Assembly: GCA_035235625.1 (NCBI GenBank)
Contig: CP141143.1
Span: forward strand, 2,152,501 to 2,216,500
From: Saururus chinensis
Lineage: Eukaryota > Streptophyta > Magnoliopsida > Piperales > Saururaceae
Direction of reading: 5' to 3'
DNA: 64,000 nt
In this document: piece by piece, positions 1 to 11,340 of the stretch
How positions within the stretch are numbered: position 1 is the first letter of the stretch
Layout: every line of letters starts with the position of its first letter
Made by a program: the position numbers and the translations under genes
The notes under the pieces: generated by a model
The model's input: the letters and a program-made list of their open reading frames with translations, nothing else
What the model was told of the DNA's origin: nothing
Databases searched by the model: none

Positions 1-3000
1 CACCAGAAAAAACTGTATACAGAAAGCAGAAGACAGTGGTTTGAAAAATTCATCAGTTGCCCTTTCATTAGGAAATAGAATTTTATGCACTAGATCAAAA
101 GTCAGTAGTTTTACAGAAGTGAAACAGAGCACAGACCAATAAAAAATTTCTGATACAATATTGAAGTATATTAATTAAGCTCTTTATTTTGAAATTGAAG
201 ATTGTGTGCTTTAGTTTTTCTTGTGAAGCGGAAAAATCAGCCAGCAAATGGAGGTACCAGTAGTAGAAGGCCAGGGATTGCATGGATTTGAGTTGAAGAA
301 TTTCCCCTTGCAATGAGCGTCAGATGAGCAAACATAACTCCAACAACAATGCTCATGGATGTCGTGCATATCAAGAAAACGTCTCTATATTTCAGCTCCT
401 TGGTTGGGGCAAATTCGAATATAAAGCTGTAGTTTATGCGTGTTTTTCTCCACATGAAAATGTTGCATCCATAAAGAAACAAATGTAGGAACAATAGGCT
501 GAACATGCTGCAATGAATTTTAAAAAAAAATGACACAGCATCAGTGATCTATTCTACTTAGATTACTAGATTATTGACAGAAGTTGAACATTTGAGATAT
601 AATTAGCAAGTATTCATTGGCTTTCTTTTCTTGTAAAAAAAAAAGAATTGGGAAAATATTGCAAGGAACCCACCTGAGGACAGGATAGACTGTTTCCATG
701 TAGATGGAGTCTGACTGGCCGGTATACATTCCAGCAATGTGAGCCATGATGACATAACCAGCAAACAGTGCAATGAAGCATCCGGTGAAGAGGCCTGTTC
801 AAGGCATTGTTGGTTAGGTTACTTAGTGATGGGAACAACACTCACTAACAAAGTGTGTAACAAATTCCTACCGAGTGTCTATCATGAGCACTTCATAACT
901 AGAGTCCTTTATGACCCTTATGTACCATGGTTAAGCCTCTATGCAACATGCTAGGGTAACTCTCGTCGAAGAGCTCAGGAAAATATTTTCCATTTCTATT
1001 TGCTGTGGGCTCCCCTGTTTAATTGGTTAATTGGAAAATGCTTTCCTGACCAACCTACATGATAGGAGCACCGCCAGGCACCATGGTAAATAAAATATTA
1101 ACATGATACATAAAGGGTTTAACATAGTACATAACTACCGGTGACCATGTTGTATATTTATGTACTATGTTAAAAACTTATAATTATAGTAGAGCTCCTA
1201 TGTACTATGGTTGTGGACCCTGGTCATGGAGCTCAGTGAGGCAATAAGCGCCGTGCCATGCATGGGAACCAACAATATAGACCACTGACCAATGAAGAAA
1301 GTGACTGCATGGGACTCTTGGCGCTGAGTAGGTCTTAAGTACTTCATGGCTTTCCTCTTGTTGTCGTCAGCGAAGTGTTCCACGAACAGCTCCTCCACTT
1401 CGTCCATTAATTTCACTGCCTGCGCCGCCGAAGAGATTAATTACTCAGAAAATTATTTCTATTAAAGAATATGTTTCTTACGAAAGGTTTGTAATTTGTA
1501 TTAGGAACGAAAATAATCGTTGCCTTGTCTGAGCTGTTGAAGTATGAGCTCTCCACCACTCTGAGATATATGGGAAGAACTTGCTTTTCTGTGACCTGTC
1601 AAATTTAAAAACACCAATTACAGAGAGTCTGGCCAGTCATTTCTGTGCAAACTAACAATCATTGGAGTCTCATTGATGGTGGGAACTGCTCACCTTGTCG
1701 AACTTTTTCAAAATTTTCGCAAAAGCAAGCATGTTCAAATTTCGGTAAGTTTTGAGGAAGCTCAACCCTTTATACAGCTCAATAAGAGCTCCTCGGATCA
1801 TCTTCTCTGCATGATGTATGTTCTTCTTGTTGATGCTCAGCTTGCCACCTTCAGGCCCACATTTCTTGGACTGGTTCACCAAGTCCTCCCAGACCAAGTA
1901 AGTGATGGCAGAGAGGGTCCTAGACGGGTTAGTCAGTGGAATGTTTATTTTCAAGTTCTTGCCTTGGCAGCTGATCACCCTTCCTGATAGGCTCCTCAAC
2001 CTGCTTTCTTCCTTTCTCACCTTCAACAACTTGCCTACTTCGTCCGGTTTTGGGGACTCGGAGGAACACTGAACTTCATTTTTGTCCAACTCGCAGAGGG
2101 AGCTCTCCTGCAGCTTTTCTCCATCGGTTGTGTCTTTAACAGATTCGTCCTCTAAAACCAATTAAGACGAGTAATGAATTCTCATCATTGGTCGCAGTAG
2201 TAATAGTAAGGGAAGAGAAAAGCTAGCGACCAGAGTGGATACAGAGCAGAGCACGTTTTAATGGGTTCACGACAAATTAGCATGGAATTATTTCACATAC
2301 CACAAGAAATGGAGCAAGAGATGGAAGGATCATCGTCTTTTGGGTCCAGTGAGAAACGAGTTCTGTGTCGCTGTTGTTTTAGAGCTGTTTTAAGTTCGAT
2401 GAGGATGTCCATTTGCTTCTTCAACGAGTCTCCTCTTTCTAGGAACTCCTTTTCTTTGTTCCTGTAGAACTGATTCACTTTGTTAAGTTGAAGGTCCAAC
2501 CGAGAGAAGAAGTCTTTGGTTGCATCTGTGTCTGCAAATTGATCCAGCAACTCTGTCTCGTACAGGTCCCCCTTACTGGCAGAGGAAGCCAGCTTCTTAT
2601 GAACCTGAAGCAAGAATAGGATAAAATAAAAACTATGACGTCAAAATGCTCTCGCAGGGATCAGTAGAAAGATACAAGTGGTGGGCCAGATGAGCTAGTC
2701 TACATGTAGCAAAAAATAAAAAAATAAAAAAGATGAGCTCGTCTACGACGTGAAAGACATGACAAAGGATGATTATTTTGTTACAGGTAGTGCTGCATTA
2801 AGGGAGGGAAAAGTGAACTGCATTAAGTTTACGATAACAATCATAACCAATAATAGTGCTAGAGACTCGAAAAGCGAAGACCAAAAGTTGTCTAAAAGCG
2901 CGGTATTTTGTAAAAACATACGGAAATACTAATCCGAAGAATGAATTTAACTGCATTTGAATATTTTTAGTGGTAAGAAAAGCTAGCAGAAATCCTCCTG

Positions 3001-3538
3001 AAATAGTTATTTTCTATAAGAATGAGATTTTCATGAAGAAAACCACGACGACTGCCCGCAAGTATCGGAAGTGAAGATGTGAAACTGGAACTTCAAAGCA
3101 TCATTCATCTTTGAAGAAATCAATATAGATGGCAGTTTTTGAAGCAAACAACGTGAAGAACAGGATCTATATACAGGGAGCAAACAGGGATGAAAAGGAC
3201 AGTTAAAAGTGAGCAAACAAGGACTATATATAGGGAAAGAAAAGATGTATGTGGGTAATTGGATGGGTGAGAGAAGAAGAGTGCAAAAAATGAGGGAATG
3301 CCTGAATGACTCCATGCTCCTTGCGTTCATGGCCACGGAACGGAAGCTTTCTCAGCAGAAAGGACAACTTCTTGCAGGACGAGAGTGGTGTTTCCTTCCC
3401 ACCTTTGTCATTACAGTGATCATCAGCTTGAGACAAGTGGATTTTCTTAAGGTCCTTCTTCAACTGACAGTAATCCACAAACGCCTCCTTCCACTCAGGC
3501 ACCAGCTGCCCCTCAAACTGCTTAGAGAACTTCACCAT
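1..3538 (-). CDS. PHO1;H (PHO1-like): PHO1-family phosphate exporter (SPX-EXS), 5' part, partial
   Basis: Inositol-pyrophosphate-sensing phosphate exporter of the Golgi/plasma membrane. Exons on the minus strand are 3538-3302, 2604-2301, 2151-1694, 1595-1524, 1419-1290, 794-674, 507-258 and 12-1; the gene continues beyond base 1. The eight pieces total 1584 nt (528 codons) with no frame break. The N-terminus [20 protein letters not shown] and the Lys cluster LKKDLKK (residues 26-32) are the SPX start; the third SPX helix reads [12 protein letters not shown]. Exon 6 onwards encodes the membrane part ([21 protein letters not shown], then [19 protein letters not shown]). From recalled family sequences, motifs such as [12 protein letters not shown] are closest to the Arabidopsis PHO1;H3 group. 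The intron after exon 4 starts with GC. The end of exon 1 is uncertain: either CAG|GC at 3302 or a weak GT at 3311, both in phase. The EXS domain lies outside the window. Confidence 0.93.
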
Positions 3539-3650
3539 CTTCCAGTATGTTCACTGTTATGAATGGGAGAGGAAGGAGGCAAGAGTAGTGATGCTTGTGG
3601 TGAAGTACTACTTTGGTGCGAGTGGTGTTGTTTGGGCAACCATCCAAAGC

Positions 3651-3660
3651 TATTTATGGG
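3651..3660 (-). promoter_or_regulatory. TATA-like sequence upstream of the PHO1-like gene
   Basis: The minus strand reads CCCATAAATA about 115 bases upstream of the PHO1 start codon, a position compatible with a TATA box plus a short 5' UTR. This is a composition-level match only. Confidence 0.3.
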
Positions 3661-3991
3661 GAGTGAAAAAGGAAATGTTTGATAGAATTTTGGTATAAGT
3701 CGTGCAATATGCTCGACAGCACATACTAAGATATCCGGCCACAAACAGTGCACAGATTAGATTATACTCTCCCGTATTATATTCTTTCCCCCACTAGGAA
3801 TATGTGGATGGTGGTGGCTCGATTCCCCGCCGAGGAAGTCGTCCTTAAGTAGTTGCCGGAATGGTCCTGCCCATCAGGTGTTTATGGTAGAAGAGAGAGC
3901 ACCGAATTGCACCAACTTGCAAAGATGTCCTTAAACATCTGATCACGAGGGGCTTAGCTTCAAGTTCCATCAGGTACGCAGTTTCATTTGG

Positions 3992-3999
3992 GCATATTC
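3992..3999. promoter_or_regulatory. P1BS-type motif (GNATATNC), proximal
   Basis: GCATATTC fits GNATATNC, the site bound by PHR1-class phosphate starvation regulators. It lies about 455 bp upstream of the PHO1-like start codon. The motif is short and can occur by chance in AT-rich DNA. Confidence 0.4.
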
Positions 4000-4130
4000 T
4001 ATCGAGTGATGTAAGTCTTTACGCACCGAGCAGCCTCCCCACTGTGATTGTCAAACAGTGCACTGTCTAGAATGCTTACCTACAAGAAAGATTGGTGCCC
4101 GCAGTTTCCATTAGATGTATCAAGAACCAT

Positions 4131-4138
4131 GAATATCC
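4131..4138. promoter_or_regulatory. P1BS-type motif (GNATATNC), distal
   Basis: GAATATCC fits GNATATNC. It is the second such site within 150 bp, about 595 bp upstream of the PHO1-like start. The pairing and the neighbouring gene family make it more credible than a lone match. Confidence 0.4.
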
Positions 4139-5428
4139 ATGAGCAAGTTTCTGCGTCATGTTACATATTAGAAGGGAGGGTCTAACTTCAAAGTAAAACG
4201 ATTGAATAGAAAGCCTGAAAGGTAAAAGCCAGTCATGCATACGCACGTCAAACTCTTGTAGCTAGTGCCAAAGGGGAAACTCCTCGTGCGGACACACGAG
4301 TTGAATTTGTGGTACGAGAAGAGTGAGGGACAAATGATTTTGGTAATAATGTGAGGATGTAATAACCGGTTGAAGATATTTTTGTCATCTGGGGACTGGG
4401 GAGCACGACAAGTGATTTCATGGCAATTGTGTCACCGTCAAATTATGGTTCATCAATCTTGTTTTCTCCCCCACACTGAGGTAACATATTTATATTTTCC
4501 GATTCGTCAGGATGGCCACCACCATTTGTAAGTGTCCAATCAAACACCGGAGACATCCTGCATCTCTGCGGCTCTAATTACTCAAATGTTAAATTGACTG
4601 TGGCAAAGATTGAAAGATCCAATGAAAAAAAGGTTAATAATGCCATCCTCTGCCAGTGAGCTGCCGCACCTCTCTCGCCTTTGCATGCCAAGTAATCCTC
4701 TCTCGCATGCGGAAAACTGACATCGCCAATACAAGTGGATGAGTGTTGTGTCGCCAGAGTCGAGTGCAATGTCTGAACTACCTCAGCTCCCCACCAAAAT
4801 TTCAATAACTAATATTTCCTTACTCCCCCACTTTCTATATTCGAACTCCACAATTCATAGCTACTTTTTCATAATTATCCTAACCCTTTATTTTATCCTA
4901 CGTTTTGTTGCGGATTAATCAAGACAAAACTAAATCGGTGCGCTTTATAATATACACACGTGATGTGATCTCTTCAAAAATCTATAGTTTGTCAAGAGAT
5001 AGTTCTTAATTAGGGATTTTAGAACCTGTTGATAAATATTGCCCATCCAGCGTTAGTTGCGCTGATTTTAGGTCCCAGAGTCAAATCACTGTGATGCATA
5101 ACGAAGGGTGTGTAAATGTCACGGAGGAAATTAAAGACCTATCAACTATTTAATGGTTTGCTTAAATTTTTTTATTTTTCTTTAGAATAATGGTTTGGTA
5201 TTTGTTTCATCATGAGATGATTTGCAATGCCAGGACACCCTTCTGAACTTGCAAATGCTCATCTGACTCGGATCTCATTTTTGGGTGCGCTCACCATGCT
5301 CCCCACCCGTATCTAATCCCCTTTAGTTTACCCTCTTTTCTCTGGTATTGTAAAAGCAAGGGGGGGGGGGGGGTGCAAAGCCTGCTAGAAAAGAAAAAAG
5401 GGCGAAAAAGGGGAGCAAAGCCAAGTTG

Positions 5429-5498
5429 TTGTTTTAACACTCTTCATGTATAGAGTGTATAAATTGTTTTAACACTCTTCATGTATAAAGTGTATAAT
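5429..5498. repeat. 35-bp tandem duplication
   Basis: Two adjacent copies of a 35-bp unit beginning TTGTTTTAACACTCTTCATG differ by about one base. Each unit contains the imperfect palindrome ACACTCT...AGAGTGT. Confidence 0.8.
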
Positions 5499-8400
5499 AT
5501 AGCTACTTTTTTTTTTTTATTTCGACCCTTTTCTTCTATACAAGACTCCGGTGTGAAGGATGGAATTCTAGGTCCTTCACAGCGGATGTAGTCATCAATA
5601 CCTCCCAAGATGGAGATTATGTGTCTGATCCTTGTTACAATGTTATGTTGCTCTGGCTGCAATTTGTTTTCTGGGTCTGTAATGTGTTTTGTTTATTACG
5701 TGGGAAAGGGTGTAATTGGTTGTATGATTACGCAGGTTGAAGAATAGATTTTGCCATTCGGAGGGCCTTTGCCATAAAACAGGAGAATTTTTTTTTGCAT
5801 ACTATACTAACTGAGGTACGTATTTGGTATGGAGACAGATGTAGGACCACATATTATTGCGATTTGATATTGGAGACCAGTGCATGGGACCAAATTTGGA
5901 GCAGCTCCAGCCTCCAGCTTTCTGGGGTCATGCTAGCCACGCACCCATGGACCAGAAACGCCTGCTACATAACGTGGACCAAAATCCGCTGCTCATGGAG
6001 AACATTATAATCCCTCTCCAAAACAAGAAAAAACATTGCATCTTCATCGCCGCTTTAACCACGAAACCGGAATCTCCAGTGCACAACGATCATAAAAAAT
6101 TTAGAAATCATGACTGTGGCACAGTCTGATATATCAAGTGGGCAATCGATGTAGTTGCATGATAACAAGGGTTCTAATTCCATTCCTGCAACTGTACCTG
6201 TACCTGTACCTACATAGAATTAGAGAGAGCGCAAAAAAAAGTGTCTTATTCTTAGTCAAGATTATTAGTTCCAGTTGGCATATGATTCTTCGACTCCAAA
6301 TGCCTGCCCATACTACACAGAATATCCCATTTCCAGATTATGCTATGCAGTAATACCAAGTTGTTCTCATCACTTATTTTTAGTTCGTCTTATTAAATTT
6401 AAGATATGGGTATATTTGGATTGGTAGAAAGGAGGACAAAGGAAAATAATTTTTTTTTAAAAAAAAAATAGTTTCTACCCTTTGCTGCAACAGGGATACA
6501 AAAAATACAGTAAAACTCTGAAAAAATGGACAAAAACTTGACACTCAAATCGTTTGCTCTTTTAACCCATGAATCTTAAAGGGAAATATGTAGATAGAGG
6601 ACTTGAGCCTTAACCTTGTTGCTACCTCTACTATCACTGAAATCATCGTCTACCCCCATTGCCACTTTCACTACTATTACCATCATGGTCATCACCATTA
6701 CTGTTGCCAGCTGACACTACTGTTGTCATTATCATTACAATTGCTAACACCATCACCATTGTCGTGCCGCAGCGTCTACCTCTTGAGAACTGATTCAAAG
6801 GTGGCAGTGGCGATGATAGCTAGCAAAGGAAGCGTAATTTTGTTATTAAAAATATATATGATACAATGCTATTCTTGTGGTTAGTTGGTGTAATTGAACA
6901 TAAATTTTTTTTTAAAATTCTATTAGTTTCTTTTTCAATGGGATTCACTTTTTCTTTTTTCTTCAATTTCCCTTTCTCTTAGTTTTCACCGATCAAAAAA
7001 AGAGCCTCCGGTATAGTAAGTTGGCAAACTCGGTGGGCGAGGGCGTGAGGCAACACAGAGCATTTATTCTCATACGACGAGAATTAGTTCTATTTTGACA
7101 GTGACAAAATCCATTCCTTCCAATGTCTTATCTTGCTTGGACAGGAAATTGAATTTTCATGACTTTGAATGGATCCTAACGCGGCCTGCTTGGGAAGGCC
7201 AACGACTCAGTTCGAAAGCAAGAGCTGATCAAAGCCAACTTGAGCAAGGTTCCTCATTTCAACAGCTTTATCAGGATGAATGGATCATATGAGTTATGAT
7301 CAGACCCACAACAGTTTTCTGAGACAATTAACTGTTAAATGGAGCTATTGTTAGCGGACCTTTATGGCTTATAAGAATTGATGATAATACCTCACGGAAA
7401 ATTTTAGCCTGGCCCATCTAGTACAAGGATGTTTTTTCTATGTTCAGTGTAAAGTGTTTATTTTTAAGATGGACGGCACACACTTGTACATATTTAAGTA
7501 ATTAAGTACCACTTGTGCTAATATGCATTAGTATGTTTACTTTTAATTTAAAAAATAAACGCTTCATATGCGTTCTTTATGTTAGACTCACGATAAACAA
7601 GGAGCAAACATGAAAAACGCTGCTTCCCCAATGCAAACACTTAGTATAAAAGGGCTGCATCGGATAGAAAAGCCTATCTGAGATTGCATATAATTAAGCA
7701 AATCCGACAACTTTAAAAAAGCACATCTTATCCTAAATTATCATTATTCCGACTTTCAAAATCCCTGGGCACTTTCGCCTAGTCCAGTATCCCTTTCTGC
7801 CTTAATTTCCCCGCATTTTGGATATCCCACTCATATTCTTACGATTCATGCATGAACGGCCACCCTTAACGGTAATGACACCAATAATGAAGAAAGGTTA
7901 CGACCAGAGTACTCCAGAGTGGCGCATTCCGCAATCTGTTAATCTTCATTACTCTAGTAACTAAAAACTGGACTAGAGTTGGTTTTCGGCTGCATGCAGC
8001 TGATCCCGGTTGAGAGTCTTGAGACACACGAGGGATTGGGCCGGCTTAGACCCACCTTGACCTAGCTGGCGGACCGTACTCTAGTTTGTCTGGGTCCTTA
8101 ATTTCTGAACTGAACTTGCACAGGAAAATGTTCCTGGATTCTCTCCTGTCAATCGATCAGTCTCCTCCGTGGATGAGTGGCTTAAGTTGCGAGCACATGG
8201 TTCTTCGCTTTTGAAAACGAACAAAACGCACAGATTATGTCCTGATACAGACCAATAAAATTCCTATCGTTGCCTTTCCTTATCCATAATACTCCTATAA
8301 TCATAGCATATGCCAGTTCTGTCAGCGAATTCCAGGGGAAAAGACCTCCTTCCCATTCCCGTCCCAAAGAAAAAGGAGAAGTGAAGTAAATGGATGTGAA

Positions 8401-8813
8401 TAAACTCTCCGTAGCATCAGATGATGAGCCCCTGATATGTGTGTGCTTCTGGATAACGCGGGAGGGAAATTCTTGGCAGAAGGGACAGTCCTTTTGTGAT
8501 GAGCGATGGCAAATCTATTAACGCACGTGGTTAGAGGTGGTTGAAGAGTTGGTGTCGATAAACATTTAGCACTATGCCTAGGACTTAAGGATGCAAACAA
8601 CATTTTTTTAAACAAAATTTATTTAAGAGGCAGTCGAACAATTTGCTTGAATATTTTGCACGGCCTAGTCTGGCTGAAGGTCATGGTTGACCATATGAGC
8701 AAGCTTATTGTTAGGGCTGTAGTCAATGGATAAGGTTTGTCTATGTCTATGTCTTCTAATAATTTATCTGTAGATATTTTGTTTGTAAATAAAGCCTTTT
8801 TCAATAAATTTGG

Positions 8814-8815
<2 letters not shown>

Positions 8816-8889
<74 letters not shown>
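8816..8889. repeat. (AT)n microsatellite, about 37 units
   Basis: An uninterrupted AT dinucleotide run of about 74 bp. It separates the quieter PHO1 upstream region from the transposon-rich block to its right. Confidence 0.97.
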
Positions 8890-8890
<1 letters not shown>

Positions 8891-10800
8891 CCCTTTAGGC
8901 ATTAGATGAAAGTTAAAGCATAGGGAGACAATAAAAAGATTGGTGTTAACGACTGTGACAATCCCTAGATTAAGTAACTTAATATATAATAATATTTAAA
9001 CTTATATATGTTATTTTCTTTATTTGTAGTATTATTATTAAACTAAGTTAGTTTATTTTAAAAAGCCAAATAGAATTATTAATGTCAGACAAAAAAATAT
9101 TTAATAATTAGCATTGAAGAATAACTTAAATATCACATTAATATGATTGTATTTTAATTTTTAAAGATTTAAATATATAAAGAAGATGCTTAAAAATAGT
9201 TTAGAGAAATAAAAATGGTCTTTTATATAAGAATATACATTATATTTAAAAGTTAACAAGACCTCGGACAAACCGGACGAGGCTAACGGAAGTGAAATAT
9301 TTTGGAATTAATTCCAAAATTCACCACTGAAGGTGAATTACGATTGATAATGAATTTTTCTAGAATAAATTGGAATGTCATGTGGAAATTAATTTTAAAA
9401 TTTTAAATTAATATAACTCTATTTCCTGAACTTGAATATGCATATTCTTAGTATTATTACGTTTCTAAATTCAAGCTTTATCAAACAAGATCCCACAAGG
9501 GTAGGTAATTTTGAACTTTTAAAGTAGGTCATACCTATATGGTATATTTCTCGAGGCTCAAATCGATATGAGAGGTAAGTGTTAAAAAATAACGGAATAT
9601 GTAATTTTTAAAACAAAGGCTAAGAGTCGGAATCGACAAAATCACCTCATTAGGTGATTCAGTGATTCCGGCTGATTATGGCTTAAAACATCTTTGAATC
9701 AACTTTCGGTTTGCTCACCTTCTATACATATACATGATTCCGATAATTCTAGTCAAAATTAGGACAAAATCAACGGAATCTATAGAAATTTAGTATACAA
9801 ACAACCCCTTAAAGTTAGAGTTTTTGTAGTAGTCTGTGGGATTATTCACAACAAAACTATGATCTTGATGGGCCTTGCAACGCATATTGAAGGTCGACCA
9901 CCGTTCTCTAATCATGACTCAAATAATATATAGGTGCATGTTTTTTTATCATGAAAAAACTTGCACATTTTTGCCAATGAACAACTTATATAAGAAATAT
10001 AACTCTCATATATGTACATGCTTCATCTATTCTATATTAATAGTTATATTTAAAAAAATAATAATTTTTATTGAATAATGAAACCCACATCTAAGAAGCA
10101 AAAATAAGCATATGATAGTATTTTTTTAATACCCAATTATTTATTTTTTTAAAAATAGATTATTAATATAGAACAAATTTTTTTTGTACATGGAGCTATT
10201 AATTTAGGACGGAGGGAGTGTATTGTAATCTTAACTAACCAAAGATGAACAATTTGTAGTATTAGACATATGTGATATGAGACAAATATATAGTTTTTAT
10301 ATCCTTTAATTCTATTCAGATTGGGTTCAATTCGGGTTAAGTAAAAATTAAACCCAACCCGTAATATTTAAGAAACTATATTCGGTCCATTAAGGTGGGA
10401 TTCGGTATCCAAAAAATATGACCTGCCATAGAGCCCGCAGGTCCATATCAATAAATATTATATTTAAATAAATATAAAAAATAAGTTTTGTGATTTAATT
10501 AATGAGACTATGCAATTTTGCTAGAATTACCGACCTTCAAATTTATAACTATGTCATTGACTTATCGTGCTCTAAACAACTTAAAATTTTTACAGCATAA
10601 TCACAACACTATATCAATCCATCATAAAAAGAATGAACTAAAAAATATATATATTCATCTCTAAACATGCTTTTGAACACAGAAACAAATAGATGTTTTA
10701 TTATACAACATGTATTCTAAAAAATATAATAAATATATATTATTCTAAAAAAATCTAAAAAATTAGGAGTATAATCTAGACACAATATTCTAAAAAAATT
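8890..10800. other. AT-rich repeat-derived intergenic DNA
   Basis: Strongly AT-rich, with stop codons in all frames. Apart from the MITE at about 10026-10218 I see only degenerate sequence, probably old retrotransposon or LTR debris (for example TGTGACAATCCC at 8954, which resembles an LTR start). No gene is supported. Confidence 0.5.
10026..10218. mobile_element. Stowaway-like MITE (family A), copy 1
   Basis: About 190 bp. The right end GGACGGAGGGAG is the inverted form of the CTCCCTCCGTCC terminus typical of Tc1/mariner MITEs, with the subterminal block ATTAATAGnTnnATTT at both ends. The interior (AACCCACATCTAA...AAGC.TATGAT) is shared with the copies near 31 kb and 54.4 kb. The left terminus is diverged. 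Confidence 0.75.
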
Positions 10801-11340
10801 TGAGAGCAAAACTCAAAGTAAAAATATCTGAAACATAATTGTGAATCCAAAATAAAGAGTTATTTGGCTGTTTGAACAGCTTGTGGGCCATTCGAATTGC
10901 TAGTTGTTCGATCGGCCAACAAGGCGATCAAACAGTTAGAACAAAATTGTCAAAACAATCATCTTCTACCTTACAAAACTGAACTGTAATTCTTTCAAAA
11001 ATTAATAAAAATTCTTAAAATTTCATATAATCATAACCCAAGCCTTAAACATGACATATATAACATTTTTTATGCTTAAACATACAATAAACATAATAAA
11101 TTATATATTTTTAATAAATCACCATTATACATCAAGATGAATCTAAAGCTCAAATAAACCCACAATCATAACATTTAAAGCAATAAAACCTCTTACAAAG
11201 AAAACTCCTCACCTCTATCCAACTTAAGAATTTCTTAAACGAGTTTTAACCTCAAGAAATTCTACCAAAAAATTATGACTTTTAATTAGTCCTAATCAAA
11301 ACTAACCAATAGAATCAAATCAACTTAGGAAATGATAGAT
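10800..11340 (-). repeat. Diverged LTR-like remnant joined to the truncated gypsy pol
   Basis: Directly beyond the broken RNase H reading frame, the minus strand shows weak similarity to the 14.3-20.3 kb LTR: the same order of an AAGAAATTC/CTCAAG region and then a paired TTCGATCGG...GGCGATC motif (10907-10933). It may be the decayed 3' LTR left after deletion of integrase. The boundaries are approximate. Confidence 0.35.

Larger units (their letters stand above)
3661..8815. other. Intergenic region without a recognised gene
   Basis: No open reading frame here resembles a known protein. Besides the two P1BS-type motifs it holds a run of 14 G at 5360-5373 and a 35-bp tandem duplication at 5429-5498. 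Short scattered ORFs (up to about 97 codons) have no recognisable motif or codon structure and were left out. Confidence 0.6.
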
